Part shown: positions 24,601-38,600 of the stretch, one piece after another
How the letters are laid out: each line of letters starts with the position of its first letter
Numbering within the stretch: position 1 is the first letter of the stretch
Source of the DNA: Pelodera strongyloides
Taxonomy: Eukaryota; Nematoda; Chromadorea; Rhabditida; Rhabditidae
Length of the DNA: 64,000 nt
Direction of reading: 5' to 3'
Assembly: GCA_036852015.1 (NCBI GenBank)
Contig: JAANDG010000551.1
Location: 34,799-98,798, forward strand
Program-made: the position numbers and the translations under genes
The notes under the pieces: generated by a model
The model's input: the letters and a program-made list of their open reading frames with translations, nothing else
Told to the model about the DNA's origin: nothing
The model's database searches: none

Positions 24601-27600
24601 ATGGGCCCAAAGCGTAAGAGTAAGCAGGCAGTGACTGTGAAATCCGAACCGATGGACACCACTGTGCAAGATTTTAGCCGCGGAGGAGAGTTGATTATGC
24701 AAGAGGAGAGGGTGTTGAATGTAAGTTGTGTTTTGTTGTTTATGCATTATTTATTTGTTAGCTAACCTACTTCGTGGTTCTTGGTTCTTTGTTGTAGTTT
24801 ACTTATAACTTATAAGTTGTGTAGTGTTCTTTGTTTCAGTTGTGTTTCTGCAATATTTTTTCGTTAAAATGTTGTGGGTATCGTAATATAGTTCGTGTTT
24901 AAATTCGAAGCAGTTGTGAAACGTTGTGTATGGTTCTAAGTTCTAGTTCTAAACGCAGCAAATATTGTCTTTGTTACTGAATTCCTTACTAAACGTTTTA
25001 ATTGATCATCAGTGAACCATTTAGACTTACGATTCGCCAGTCGATTACGTTGGAGTGCCTGATCAAACCGGACTCTTTGATTTGAATGCGTGCTGCGATT
25101 CGATCAAGGTTTCGTTATTATTATTTTATTATTGTTATCATTATGGATAGTAAATTTTAGTATTTTTTTCGGAAATATCACCTTGAAGAGGCTTTGATTT
25201 GCTGGCATTTCACATTCCTTGGAAAGAAGTATACTGTAGTTTTTACCAGAAGCATGTTTCTATGTATGTCCCTGCGCATTGAATACGTTGTTAGCCATGT
25301 AGAGAACAGTTTATCCAACTTTAAGAACATTATTTAGAAGAGTTGATTTAGCTAGAGATTGTGCTGAATATCACATTCGGATTACTGAGCAGACTGCCAA
25401 CATGAGCTCTTTCCATATGTCAATCTTTGACATTTGTCTTCCAGATTGAGATCATAAATGAATCGAAAGACGGTTACGAGCTGGAATTTGACCTTATTGG
25501 AGTTGAGGCGCCGATTGCTAACACTCTCAGAAGGGTCCTGATCGCCGAAGTGAGTTTTTAGCTAACAAGTTACAATGTTTCATCGTTTCGCTATATTTAT
25601 TAGTTAAAACAGTCTTCTCTAATTGTTGGATGGTGATGTCGGAGACCGCCGTAGAAATAAATACATCTATTTTAAAATTGGCGAGCAGAGATGATCATGT
25701 TATCCTCACTTAACCGTTGGTCATACATACCCCTGTGAGCGATCGAAAGAATAGTGCGAATAGCCTCCCAGAATCCAGACTGTGCTTGGCTTATGCCCTA
25801 ACTATATAATTAACAAGCGCAGAGAAGTAACGAATTGTACCATGTGTATCGCAACTCATATGTTTCACTCTTCATTCTCTATTCGCTGACAATAGTTTAA
25901 AAAGAACATTTCATATTTGATTCGGGATATAACCCGGTAGTCTTTGTCTTTTCTTTATTTCATATTTTCAGGTTCCGACGATGGCTATCGAAAAAGTTTA
26001 TTTATATCAGAACACATCAGTCATTCAGGTGAGCCTTTAGCCCACGAGCCAGTCGTATAATCGATTACTTCTTCCGTTTGTGCTTGTAGCTTGTATCTTG
26101 TATTCGCCAAGAAGAAAATCCTCTTATTTTTATATCTACTCGAGATATCCAAACCTTTTTCTTGACAAAATAGTAGCTCATTGAATCCGTAACGGTGTGT
26201 AACTAACGCATCGTAGATCCTATCTACCCTAAGTACCTTACCCTACGTAACATACCTACATACCTTATCCATTTACAGTTCCTTATTTTCAGGACGAGGT
26301 TCTCTGTCACCGTTTCGGACTTCTCCCCGTGAAAGTGGACCCCAGATTGTTCGACTGGCCAACGGAACGGGTATCCTATTCAAATTATGATTTTTTGCCA
26401 ATTTACTGTGCTCTGTTTTGTGGAATAGGTTTAGAATATACTTACTTATTTTCTTTATTGTTTTGAATTCTTTGCTCAGCATTGAATAGACAGGATTGAA
26501 ATGCCTACAGCTAGGAGCCCATCAAGGTTCCCAAAGCGAGTCCGGTACTGGCGGCAGTTTCGTTTTTATACTGTTTTTTTAAGGTGATTGGAATTAACGA
26601 AAATGTTGACGTGGATGAGGAACCCGAGCCGGATCCGACTAGAAATATCGTTTTTGAGTTCAACGTGAGTTTCTCTCGTACAAATATGTTTTTGTTTGTT
26701 TTAATATAATTTATTATGGTCTTTTTCTGCTAACGATGAGATCGTGTCCGCTGTCCACAGTGTGCATGAATCATATGTACGTGATATTGCAATCATACCG
26801 TAGGATGACTCATATTACTGTAATGCGTTAATTTCGCCCTAGGTTATTGCATGTGAAATCGATAATAGGCGTCAGGTAAGTAAGAACTCTTTTTGTTTGG
26901 TCGTTACGTATAGCCGATCGCATAATTCCCTTATTTTACTCATATTTAGGTGCGTTGTTCGAAAAATCCGCACGCTCCGAAAAATGCGACAGCTCCAGAG
27001 GCTCTTTACGTCGATTCGTCAGTGTATACAAAAGATTTCAAATGGATTCCTTATGGAGATCAGGTACGTGTAATAATTTTAATAATGTTTATTATTTTGT
27101 TATTTAATTATCGTAGTTATGCATTATAATTCAATATTTATTCATTTAATATGTCGGTTTTTGTGTTGTCTCCCGTATATATTCCATATTCCATTTTGGC
27201 GTCTCAGTATTATTATTCAGTCAGTATTATTGGGTACAAATTGCAGAGATACTGTCGTTACATAGTATAGTATGATACTTTTATTTGTTGGCCTTGGAGT
27301 GATAGTTTGTCAAATGCCTAATGAACATGCTTATCGTTTTGTTGTTATATGTATTCATGTATACTTCATGTATATATGTAAGCATTAACCCTTTTATATT
27401 TTTAGGAGAATATCTTCAAAGACGATCCGCCTCGAATGGTGCACGACGATATTCTGGTGGCCAAGTTGCGTCCTGGACAAGAGGTATTTATCTTATGGGA
27501 CCTAAGTAGCACCGTTTCATCAGTCATTAACAGTGATGCGACTATTCTCATATATACTGTAATTGCACTCATAAAATATAAGTGGGTTACGGTTAAGAGG

Positions 27601-28992
27601 TTGAAGAGAACATGGTTTAAGATAGCTTTTGTAGTCTAAGCATTGACATTGTTTCACCCTTCTTCAGATTGAAGCACACTTTCACTGCGTGAGAGGCGTG
27701 GGTCGCGACCACGCAAAGTTTAGTCCTGTCGCCACTGCTTCTTATAGGTATGCGTTTTGGTAAACAGATTTTGTCCGTGGGACGTACGTTGTGTGGTTAA
27801 AATTGTCCCACGTGCTTAGCTTTGGTATTCTTTTTTCATTCATGCTGTCCCTCTGTTATAAACTGAATGGAACATATGGGTTTTTCACTGTGTACAGTAT
27901 ACAGTGTTTTTACAAAAGCTATGTATAATGTATACAATAGCCTAATGTTTTCAACATTTGTGAGTAGAAGAAACGACAAGTGCCTCTAGAGAACGTTTGT
28001 ATCGAAGTTATCATTTAGGCTTCACCCGATTATTCGGTTAAAAGAGCCGATTTATGGCGAGGAGGCGTATAAATTGCAAGAATGTTTTTCAAATGGAGTA
28101 ATTGGAATCGAGGGAAAGGATGGTAAGCTCCCGTTTCTTATCTATTGATGTTTTATAGATTATTGTTAACCTAGTATTTACGGTGTGTTCATGCATATAC
28201 ATACCTACGCCTACTAAACGTGATGTACGGTAACTTTTTTGTTAAACTAAAACTGATGTAAGGTAACTTTTTGTTAGAGTAAAGAACACAGGTTTATGAT
28301 CTTGAATTTGTCATGCTAATTGAAAGTGAACAAATTTCAGGCAAAGATGTTGCCGTTGTGAAAGATGCCCGTCGTGATACGTGCAGTAGAAATGTGTTCC
28401 GATTCGAAGAACTGGCAAAGAAAGTGGAATTGGGACGCAAGAAACAGCATTTCATTTGTGAGTAGATATTATTCTCACTACACGATCCATCGTAGTTCAC
28501 ATCAGACGCTTGATCCGCACGGGAGCTTTTGTAATTGTCGAGAATGTCGAGTCATGAATATAATAATACGCCTTTTACAAGTTGTTCTTATCTTATAACA
28601 AGTTGTTTAGTCTCGGTGGAATCAACTGGAGCCCTTCCCGCAAACGAGTTGGTATCGGAAGCATGCAAGGTTGGTTGCAACTATTGCATATAATGGCGTT
28701 GGAGATACGGACAAGTTATAATTTGCCACCGCAACGGAAACAGTTTTCGAGCAACTTGACTTTCCCCTTTCCCTACGTTAGAGAGTTAAGGTTCTTTTAA
28801 GACAGGAGAGTTAAGTTCAACAACAATCTCAGACTTTCCAAAATTACCGTAATATCAAGGTACTTGTATGTAAGGTAAAAGCTGCATTTTTCCTACTGAT
28901 GCAACAACTGTATTCTTTAGATCATTGCTGCAAAGGCTGCACATTTGCGATCACTTTTGGAAGAAGCATTCGATAGCATGGAAAAAGCTTAA
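24601..28992 (+). CDS. POLR1C: RNA polymerase I/III subunit RPAC1 (AC40), 393 residues
   Basis: Alpha-like assembly subunit shared by RNA polymerases I and III; it pairs with the AC19 subunit in the nucleus. Fourteen exons give 393 residues (human 346, with a longer N-terminus here): 24601-24720, 25025-25108, 25445-25549, 25972-26028, 26293-26370, 26584-26664, 26843-26875, 26950-27063, 27406-27483, 27668-27747, 28019-28122, 28341-28457, 28611-28669, 28921-28992. Diagnostic segments are [77 protein letters not shown] and [10 protein letters not shown]. The first 30 residues are basic (MGPKRKSKQ) and could act as a nuclear signal. An upstream in-frame ATG at 24511 would add 30 residues. From memory, the ALG5 and AC40 orthologues are also neighbours in C. 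elegans. Confidence 0.95.
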
Positions 28993-30369
28993 TACGGAAA
29001 TAATGAAGTGGACAGAGAAAACCTTTAAATTTGAATTACACGCTTTAGACTAATTGTTACTCACGATTGTTTGCCGTTGTTGTTACTGTATAATCTTGTT
29101 GAGTTTGGAAGTAAAGATAGTTCTTTTGTGTGTGTCACCTTGGCGAGAAACAAGGAAAAAATGTATTTAGCAAAATCTGTACATAGGCGAATTAAAATAC
29201 CAGTAAATGGTTAACAGGCCTTCCTATAAAACAATGAATTGGCATCAGGAGAGCCAAAAATAAACAATAACTAAACACAGATTCGACTAGATGGGTTAGT
29301 GTGGCTGATTGTGAAGGTAGGCGATAAAAGTCACATATTAGAAAAAAGAAAAGTTTCATGTGAATCGAGTTGAACATTCTAGTGGCAGTGTTCTAATACA
29401 TTTCTATTATTCCTACCCCAATGCTAATTTTACGACGGTGTCACAAACAGCTAGCGCAGAAACTTACAGTCTACAGGCATGTAATTACGCTAGATCATTT
29501 GCACTGCCTGTAATACTAACACTACACTGATATTAAGTTGAGCATTTCAATTGGTAACTAAATAATTGAGACTTATCATTCCTCGCTTTCTATTAGGGGG
29601 CCAGGGTCCGAGGCACGTCGCTTGTCACCACCTAAATGACAGAGCGTTACTTTGTATACGATTGTCTACACTCTGTGACGCAATATAAAAACGTATGTGA
29701 ATTCTTCGAAGTATTTCAGGGACACTACTCGTGTTTCATAAACTTCTCATGGTCATGTAAAAAGAGTTGCGTCGGTAAGGTAGCCTGGATCAAACCTAGA
29801 AACGAAATATTCGTTAGGCTAACACATAGCGCTCTTATTGGAACACTGCCACATAGTCTGATATACACAATAGTTAGGCGCATATAAATTTAGAAATATA
29901 AGCGAACAGGGTGTGGGATCAAGTGAAATTGAATTTAGAAGAACAAGCTCTATCAGAGAAGATATATCATCAAATTATTAAAATAGAAGCGCAACTGAAT
30001 TACTGGATAATCACGGACAATGAATCACAACCTGAAGCAAATGACAAAGTAAATAGAAACAAACTAGAAACAACGCTCATAAGAAGCACCGCACTATATT
30101 TAAAGTGCATCAGATATACAATGGCACAACGAAGGTAAAAAACTACGATACAAGAAAACTTGTTGATGTTATTCGTATTCGGAGACTGAGTCATGAGTTA
30201 ATAAACATAAATTCGAATTATGCTTTTTATGAAGCTCAAATCAAAACAAGAAAATAGAGTACGTACACTAAGTCGAAAACATCTATTTCTATTCCTACCA
30301 CTACCTATTCTAAAGAAATGATTAAAATGAATCTAGAATTGGGCAGAACCAAAAAGCGCTCTTATGTTC
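28993..30369. other. Region between RPAC1 and OPA3 3' ends, no supported gene
   Basis: This AT-rich stretch separates two convergent genes. AATAAA at 29259-29264 probably ends the RPAC1 transcript. Two short plus-strand open frames (29636-29887 and 29911-30138) were considered: the second begins with GTG, and neither has a recognisable family or splice context. I assign no function. Confidence 0.5.
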
Positions 30370-32123
30370 CTAATACTCCCACTCAGCCCAGCCTGTGATA
30401 TATGCTGCGGCTTGACATATAATCCTACTCGGTCCTTTATGTAAATCAGGCTCATGACCACGCATTTTTCTAAATTGCAATGGACCGCGAGCATCAGCAA
30501 TATGAGCCAATTCAATGGATAATTTGTCATCGCGGCGACAAATTAAGTACTCCTGCTCACCGAAAAGGAATCGGACGGCCGTGTCAACTGGTAATGAAGT
30601 GATTCGCCTCCACAACGGACGAGACTCTTCTGGCTCAGAAGGTTGGGAAGCCGGCTGAAAAGATGTTCAATGTCAGAAAATGTGAAGGACATCAATCCCC
30701 TGTGGAAGGCCTGTTCAGCTTTTAGTCGTCGTCAAATTTTATACTTTGACTTAAATCACATGTCAAAGTTTATTTTATACTTTGACTTAAATCACACGTC
30801 AAAGTTTCAATATTTCAAGTACCCTATAAACTTATGTAACCAATGCATTGAAAATAAATAGAATGTTGTAAACATACGACTTCCTCAGTATTTGTTAAGG
30901 GAGCGGAGGGCACTCCGAGCTTTCGTTCCAATGCCTCGATTTTTGTCAAAAGTTGATTTATTTCCTGAAAGACGATTAACGTAATGTATTTTTATAAAAA
31001 TCAGTTGTGAAAAGTGAAAATAAAAGACAATAACAATGAGCTCTGACAGATATTTCGATAATCTTGCGTCCGGTGACTATAAATATTTACTTACAGTAGC
31101 AATGTACCTGCAAAATATTCAAGGGTTCGACACCTACCGCTTTGTGCTGCTCTTGAAATTCGGCAAAATCAGGCTTCTTAACCGTTTCGGGAATATAGTT
31201 TGATGACCAGTAATAGTACCCAGCAAACACACCAACGGAATAACAGAAGATGACCACTTGTTGGACAAATTCAGAGGCCTAAAAACATTATATCAACTAA
31301 TAAAATTGCGTAATATTAATATATGATATGTGACCAGCAAAAGGGAATCCTGCGATGTTTGCAAATTCCAGCAAATCATCCGAAGAACCCGTTTTCCATG
31401 TGCACTGAAGGGCAACTCATTCCCAAGCAACCACGTCGACGTCATTTCTGTCATTGTGTGGTCTTTTGGGGCATTTTGGGCACAGAATTGAACATAATCT
31501 GGATGTATGTACGGAAATGAAGCTGTCCAGCTCACAAACAACGTACGCCACTTACCACACCGGTTTAAAAAAAGTACCTGTTCGAGAGCGGCTTGTTCGG
31601 AAACGGCTTTCAAGGTGATGGGTTTTCCTAGTCCTAATTTCTCCATCCGTAGTCGAGTAGTGAGATGGACAAGACCTGAACAACTTCGCAAACCCACATA
31701 ATTGAACAGAGTAATTGAAGCTGTGCTATGAATCCAGTTCAAACTGATGTGATCATTCTATCTAACAAGAACCCAGACATGGAGAGCGGAGAGCCTGAAT
31801 AACACTCACCGCGTCCAACTGGAAGAAGAACTTTATTGCGAAATGCAGGGTGATCCTTGCCGTACTTAATGATCGTCTCCGAGACTGGCTTTGAGACCTA
31901 AACGGCACTGGTTTGCCCTGTTTGAATAGTCAGAATAGTTAATAAGTATTAAACAAAAAAAATAGTATGCGTAAATATCATGCTTAAATAATAGGTTCAT
32001 AATTCGAATTTTAAGTCGAGTAAAAATAAAAATTAAAGGTCAAAACGAAGCATTGAAGCAAGATAAAAAAGAACTGACCTGCCGCGCAGCGATCATAAAC
32101 ACTTGAATCATAGGAAATCCCAT
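30370..32123 (-). CDS. OPA3: OPA3-family mitochondrial protein, 246 residues
   Basis: OPA3 proteins are mitochondrial membrane-associated proteins needed for organelle morphology. Six minus-strand exons in coding order are 32123-32079, 31897-31810, 31675-31578, 31278-31138, 30964-30881 and 30654-30370. The match is by family pattern: MGFPMIQVFMIAARQ then VSKPVSETI resembles the IRQVSKPLANRIK start. A VHLTTRLRMEKLGL block resembles the YHWVEMRTKMRIMG segment. A hydrophobic stretch (FVQQVVIFCYSVGVFAGYYYW) is followed by a short coiled coil (EINQLLTKIEALERKL), as in OPA3. The last exon adds about 94 residues rich in charged and aromatic residues that I cannot match to the family; human OPA3 has 179 residues in total. 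The start is 573 bp from the divergent iRhom start. Confidence 0.85.
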
Positions 32124-32696
32124 ATTGAAAACCGAGTTTTATTGCCATACAATATCGACAATCCTGCAAAATAAGCTACATAGACAGTGGATATAAATGT
32201 ATTTCAATCAACAGTGTGTAGCATTGGACAAAAACGCGGAGACCTACGTAGATCTCTTACGAGGGGACATAGCCATCAATTTTCAAAGCATAGACGACAA
32301 AATTAATGAATAAACCAAACGAAATAATAACAAAAGAAACCATAAAAGAAAAATATTGCGGCAGCTAAATAAAAATGGTGCAATATTTAAAGGTGTATTC
32401 AATTCCATTGCGCGAAAGTGCACAAAAGGTGCGGTTTTTAAAAGAAAATAAGTTTTGCAACGATTATTTCCGCACTTGTGCATTCTGTATATGCACGTGT
32501 GCATGCAATATGCGGAGGTTTGTGATATCTTCAAATTGCACAACTACTAAAATTCAATAAGAGCTTATTTGTTGCAATAGTCACGCGCTTTGTTACTGCA
32601 TATATGTTCTACTATTTCTTAATTTATCTATCGTACGATTGAGGACTCAGTCTAAGACCTGAGTTGCATCCGGACCCAATACTGGAGACGAAGACA
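32124..32696. promoter_or_regulatory. Divergent OPA3 / iRhom intergenic region
   Basis: The 573 bp between the two start codons must hold the 5' regions of both genes unless a non-coding exon lies further away. It is AT-rich. No TATA box or other specific site was convincing, and no acceptor-like sequence lies immediately before either ATG. Confidence 0.4.
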
Positions 32697-35600
32697 ATGG
32701 CGGACGACGACAGTAAGGAGGTTTGTGTGAATACCACTTTATTCAGACATGCTGTGATCACGCATAGACGTATGCGTGTAGAATCCAGGGTGTCGTTTTT
32801 CTTTTGCTTTCCTTGTTCCTTGTAAACAAGTAAACGGCACTATGTCAAGAAGAGGGGCCATCGCGGCGAGCGGCCATTTTTCGCCGCGCCGCCGGTAAGC
32901 CCCGCCCCCTGGACTGTAGGCAAAGGGCACAGCCGGAGGCCACATTTCGAAAACAAGTGAGAGGGAAAATGAGGAATAGTGTGAAACTGATATAAAATAG
33001 ACTGTATCCATAAAGGGAAAGCAAATAGGGCGATCATTAGCATTTTACACACAATTTAGACTGGTCTGTAGTTTTTACACACAATTTAGACTCGGCCCAC
33101 ACAATTTAGAATTTAGGCTCGTCTCTAGTTTTTAGAGATAGGCGAAAGTCTACACACCAACCCGCGCTACTTTTGTCTCTATTGCATCCACATAGCTAAA
33201 TGCCTTCACGTTCTTGTATTTAAAATGAGCAAGGAATAGGGATAGAGGTATGGCGCGTCCCGCTCCCAAAATAATACGTGAACTAATCCCCGGTTACACC
33301 CATAGCGTATCTTTCCTTTAAATTTCTTTTTAAACAGCCTACTTCTATTTTTGACTAAGCTATACTTCAATTTTGACTTTTAAGCGGTAGCCGCTTTGCC
33401 TACAGTCCAGGGGGCGGGGCTTACCGGCGGCGCGGCGAAAAATGGCCGCTCGCCGCGATGGCCCCTCTTCTTGACATAGTGCCCAAGTAAACTATTCGCG
33501 TTTGCTGGAATTGGTGAGAAATTTATGTTTTTTTGGTGTTGTTTCTGATGCTGGTTGCTGGAATCGAGCTACATCTTGTATGGTTTTTACTCTTAGTGAT
33601 GTATGCTTTATTTCCAGGCTTCGTTTCGAGTGCCCCTTGCCAAAAGTATCTCTGTCCCTGCTCGTGCCCGATCTTCATCCCCAGCTAATAAAAATAGGAT
33701 TGTAGGTTACCTTGACAGTGGTATTGTGCTATAGGAACACATAGTGTGTAAACGGAAATATTTCATAACACGAATAAAAGATTTACCAGGTGTGAAAAAA
33801 ATTTGTTTTACAGAATCACACAGCTGCGGAACGACGCCTGAACCTTCACCGAAGTACAAGGTTTGTTATCGTTGACATTTCTCCCATGACGTCTTGTTAT
33901 TTTCCTGAATGATCTTCTCTTCATGAGGTTTCCTGCATCCTTAGGCCCCCGCGGTGGTGGTCATTTCCTAAGGCAGGAGGATCGACGAAACCCCCCTTCG
34001 GGATGCACATATGGGCTTTCCTCTTTCCGTAAGTATTTCACCGCCAACTACCGTATGAGTTGGAATTTGGAACGTAAATTTCTTCTGCGCTTTTTTAATT
34101 TGCAAGTTCAGTTTATGCGGTGTTTTGCGCTCCGCTGGTCCAAAACTATATATTTTTGTCCAAAATAATAAACACAACATAATGAGTGAATTAGTGTACT
34201 AGATTAATAGTGAGCCTGATAAAAGGAGACAACAAAGGAGTTATCATAAGGGCATAAATATATGTGTAAAGAAAAATTAAAATTCTACGTGGGAACTTGT
34301 ATTGATTAGATTCTAATATATCCAAAAACGATCTATTTCAGCACACGCCAATCCGGCCAATCCGTGCTACACAGTCTTCGATCATTTGCCGGTCAATCTT
34401 TCGAAGAAGTCGCCAAATCCGAAGATAATAGTACATGGTATCCAAAACGGTTGAAGGTATTATCTATTAATAATAACTAATACTTGACCCTATATTTTTA
34501 TGGCAGACAATATATGCGATGAAAAACTAATGTTTTACGTGTAGGATAATAGGATTTTGGCTGGGTATAATAGCGTCATTTACCAGTTAAAATTTTCGTT
34601 TGGGACAGCTACTGATTGCTAGTTGCCGTGATTTTGTGAAAAAGCAACCATTTTTTCTAGTTGATCAGTCGAAAATACGGATTAAAAGGAGAGCAAGCGA
34701 AGCAGGAATGCATAAAGGGTTGGTTCACTTCGCAAATGTGTTTTTTTTTCTGCTCCTGTTTTATGCGCTGGCATATAGCCGGTTTTGAAAGGTCTGCCTT
34801 CCGATGTATTCCAATGTATTCCGTAAGCAAACTACTTCTTTGCTGCGCCATTATTTGACTGATCCATGTGTTCTTTTTTACAGCCGAGGACATATTACCC
34901 GAGCCACAAATTTCCACTCCTGGAATGGAACGCGTTCTTGGAACTACGAATCTCGAAATGGTACAGTCTTACAGACATGCAAACCTTTTGTGATATTTTC
35001 TAACAATAAGCACTAGGCTCAGCTACTCTTCTCATTAGTTGCAGTAGTTAAACTAAACGTCGTCTCCACCTAAGGCAAGGTTGGGGTAGACTTTTTTTCG
35101 TTAGGCGTTTTTTTTACTCCTTTCCGTTCGTTGTGAAGCGTATTTTCCTCCTGCTAATGCTAAGGAATCGGGTGAGCTGGGGGTGTATGTTCATGTTTTT
35201 CCAAATACATTTGTTGCTTTCTTCAGTCTCATGCTTCATCTGTCGATGACGCCTGTATTCGGTCTATCCGAGCGCGACCTCCGCTAGAAAGAAAGGATTC
35301 AGCATTTTCTATCGTCAAGCACTTTATTAGAAGGTAACATTCTACAGTTTACTAGTTGGTTTCAGTTCTGTGTTGCCCTTTTCTGGTTTGTTAGAGTGAT
35401 GAAAAATGAGCGCGTAAATAGCAATTTGTCTGAGATAGAAATCCTCTGGAATTTGGTATTGGTCATTCCTCGTATGCTACAAGGGTCTGGATTGCCTACT
35501 TTTGTATATGCACGTTGTTTATCTTTTACTTGAATACTATTTTATGATGTTGTTTGCCAATATACTGAAAATTTACCGTATTTTGGAACTACACGGGAAT

Positions 35601-38600
35601 ATTTTATTTTAATTTTTCGTATTATTTATGGAGGTTTCGTGCAGAAATACGGTAGTGTCGACAGTCGACAGAATCACAGGCAATTTATTACTTATTAGGA
35701 TTAATTTATTAGGATACTTGCAAACCCGATTATGTCTAAGTTTTACTTCTGCATTCAGTGGAACTATACAAGAGTCCTCTCGGCGTCTTCGAACATTGAA
35801 GGCGAGTTTTGATCCCCGACAAGTGGAACAAGATTCACTACAAGAAGTAATTGAGGGAAGTACGCCAACGAGTGCCGGTTAGTCTTTTTTATTTATAATT
35901 AAATAGCACCGAGGGGTGTAAGTGTGCATCAAATAATATTAAGAAAACAATGTACATATATAACTAAAAAAACGAGTGCTATGTGTTGTGTGTCGTGCAA
36001 CATTCCTGATTTTACTCTGGCAATTTACTATTGCGTTATTCGAATACTATGCTGTTTAATCTCTAGTTATATTTTATTTTGGGCTTAACATCGTAGAGAA
36101 AGAGGACCTGATCTTTATTTGTGATTTTGAATGCAAATGAACAAACTACTGTACCTATTTCCTGCCACCTCGCTTGTTGTATCTCCTTCATCTGCCTTTC
36201 GTAACAATGCGTTTCAAGGCCGTTTAGACAATCTTTTGCCTTTCGGCGTTTCATTGTTTTCCAGAGAATATCGTAGCTTTGCCATTGACCTCGTTCTATT
36301 GCCGATAGCGATCAAGTAATCGTAGATTTACGAAAATCTCACTATTAAAAGATTTGCCCATGCCGTCACAAGGTTTAGTATGTGTCATATTGGTCAGCGC
36401 ACAACTGTGTGTGTGTGTGTGTGTGTGTGTGTATGGCTAGTTTTGTTTCTCTCTTAAAACGTTATGACAATACGACATGGGGTAATCGGTAACGACTCTT
36501 TTTTTTATAACTGCGACTGCATTATGTGCAATTTTTATGTGCCCGTCATTGTCGGAATGGCACGTAATTATACTTGGGAATTCTGTAGTTACGCAGAACT
36601 CGCGAACCACGTCCAAATATTTCTTTAATTTCACTGTTTTTTTTTTCAGAATTAGTTCCACCTTCTGGCTCAGAGGAACCTTCCCAACGAGAAAAGGAGG
36701 CAGGCTCATCGAGTTCTTACACACCAGATACATATATTGAGGTATGCTAATTATTAATATGTACCCCAACTAAGTCGGACAGTATGAAGCACGCACACGG
36801 GCCAAGATAAACCCTATTATATTATCTCCATTTACACTGGTATTGGTATTGGTAGTGACGTATGGTTATACTTGATTCTCTTTGCTCTATCGGATGTGGG
36901 GAGAGTTAATTTCGTCTGAGGTGGTACGTATGTGCGTTGGTCGCAACTGTTTATGAGTGTTTCTTTAGCATTGCTAGTATTGATCTCTGATGTTTCTTTC
37001 CTTTGGGTGTTGACTTGGCGAGCAATTCCGTAACTTTTGTTATTTGTAGATGATCGATATGTCGACCAAACCGCTCGATCGTCCCACCCAACTGTTCATG
37101 CCTGGAGCTGGGCCACCGCAACGCGACGAGCCAGTATGTTTTATTGAATATTGAATCCTTGAGCCTTAGAGCATTTACCCAAATGAATAGCCACGCCAGT
37201 ATCAGTAAATGCTATCACATGTTATTCGAAGTTAAGTATGAACTATGTATGTGGCTTGCATTGCTTAATTGGTTCTTGCATTGCTTAATTGGTTGTTGTA
37301 TTAGGTTTACCCTACGGTATACGTGCGCGTATATACTGATAATTATAGGGTATACGTGCGCGTATACACTGCTAAGTATACACTGCTATTATTTTGAGAC
37401 AGACATTATTGTTTCCTGTTGATTTTTGAAAACAAATTGAAATTTTCTCGATTGCCAGTGCACAACAAGACCTGGGTCACCATGTGTACTTTTATCATTT
37501 AGACCGAATTTCATTTCCCGCCTTTGTCTTCGAGACCTTTGACTCAACGGCCACGGTTAGCGAAACACTTGGTGAGCCTTTTCTCTTTTTACTTTATGCG
37601 AATTATTCTTTTTCTAAATGTATGTTGCATGTTTATGCACATAATGTTTTTTGTTGAAAAGTGTACTGTGCTTTTCGACGTTCATTTATCGTATTTGTGC
37701 AGTGCCTCATATACACGGTGCACTACTCATTTGTTTATCTGGTGCCTTGACGATACTACTCCGTCAGTCGTCAATGTTTCACATTTTACGGCGACGGTTA
37801 TTTATATGGGAATTTTTTTGGGCCATGGAAACTAAGGGAATTTTCTCTGGGGTGAACCTGGGCTACCCGGCTACCCCAGCGACGCATGTTTTCGGTTATT
37901 TGTTGTTTTAATTTTACAGTCGACTCCACTCGACGATGATGTTTTCTTCGCAAAAATCTGCACTCCGTTGTTTTCTGGTTGGTAATCGATTGGATTCTTG
38001 TTGCATGTAATCGATTTTTGTTTTGTAGTTTGTAGTCTTGTCAGTTTATTTGTACTTGTATACTTGTAGCAAATGTGGTATTTTTTGTGTTTTCCTGGAA
38101 AACTTTGTTCTTGGAAAACATGCCTTGTTTCTACACGTTTGTTCTTATATAAGAATAAGATAAGGTGCCTGCCGCGTGTTATCATTTTTTACGTTGTTTG
38201 ATGGAATTTGCTTGCCCAATCTAAAAGGAGCAAGGAATGCTCTTTAGGCATTTGGAAGCTTATCTTACTGTGGCTATTGGATCCCTACTAGTTTCCTTGT
38301 AATTTACCGCAACATTGGTTTAAAGCGAAATAACAGCCGGTTTTTGAAACGCATCTCAAATATCAGCATTCTTATGCAGTTATGCTAAAAGGGGTCTATT
38401 GGGGTCTATTTATTCAAATTTATGCTCATTTGCATATAAAGCATAAGAAAGAAGGGAGTACTCGATGCGTTTCAAAAACCGGCCGGTATTTCGCTTTAAA
38501 TAAGTAACGATTACCTACGCGTTTGTTCATTGGATTTTGGCTGCAACGTGCTGTTTCGTTTAAGGACCTCAACAACCGATGGTTTCGATACTGGATACAC

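Noticed and set aside
29636..30138. Two consecutive short plus-strand frames after RPAC1
   Set aside because: AT-rich sequence, one lacks an ATG, no family resemblance and no exon-like borders.
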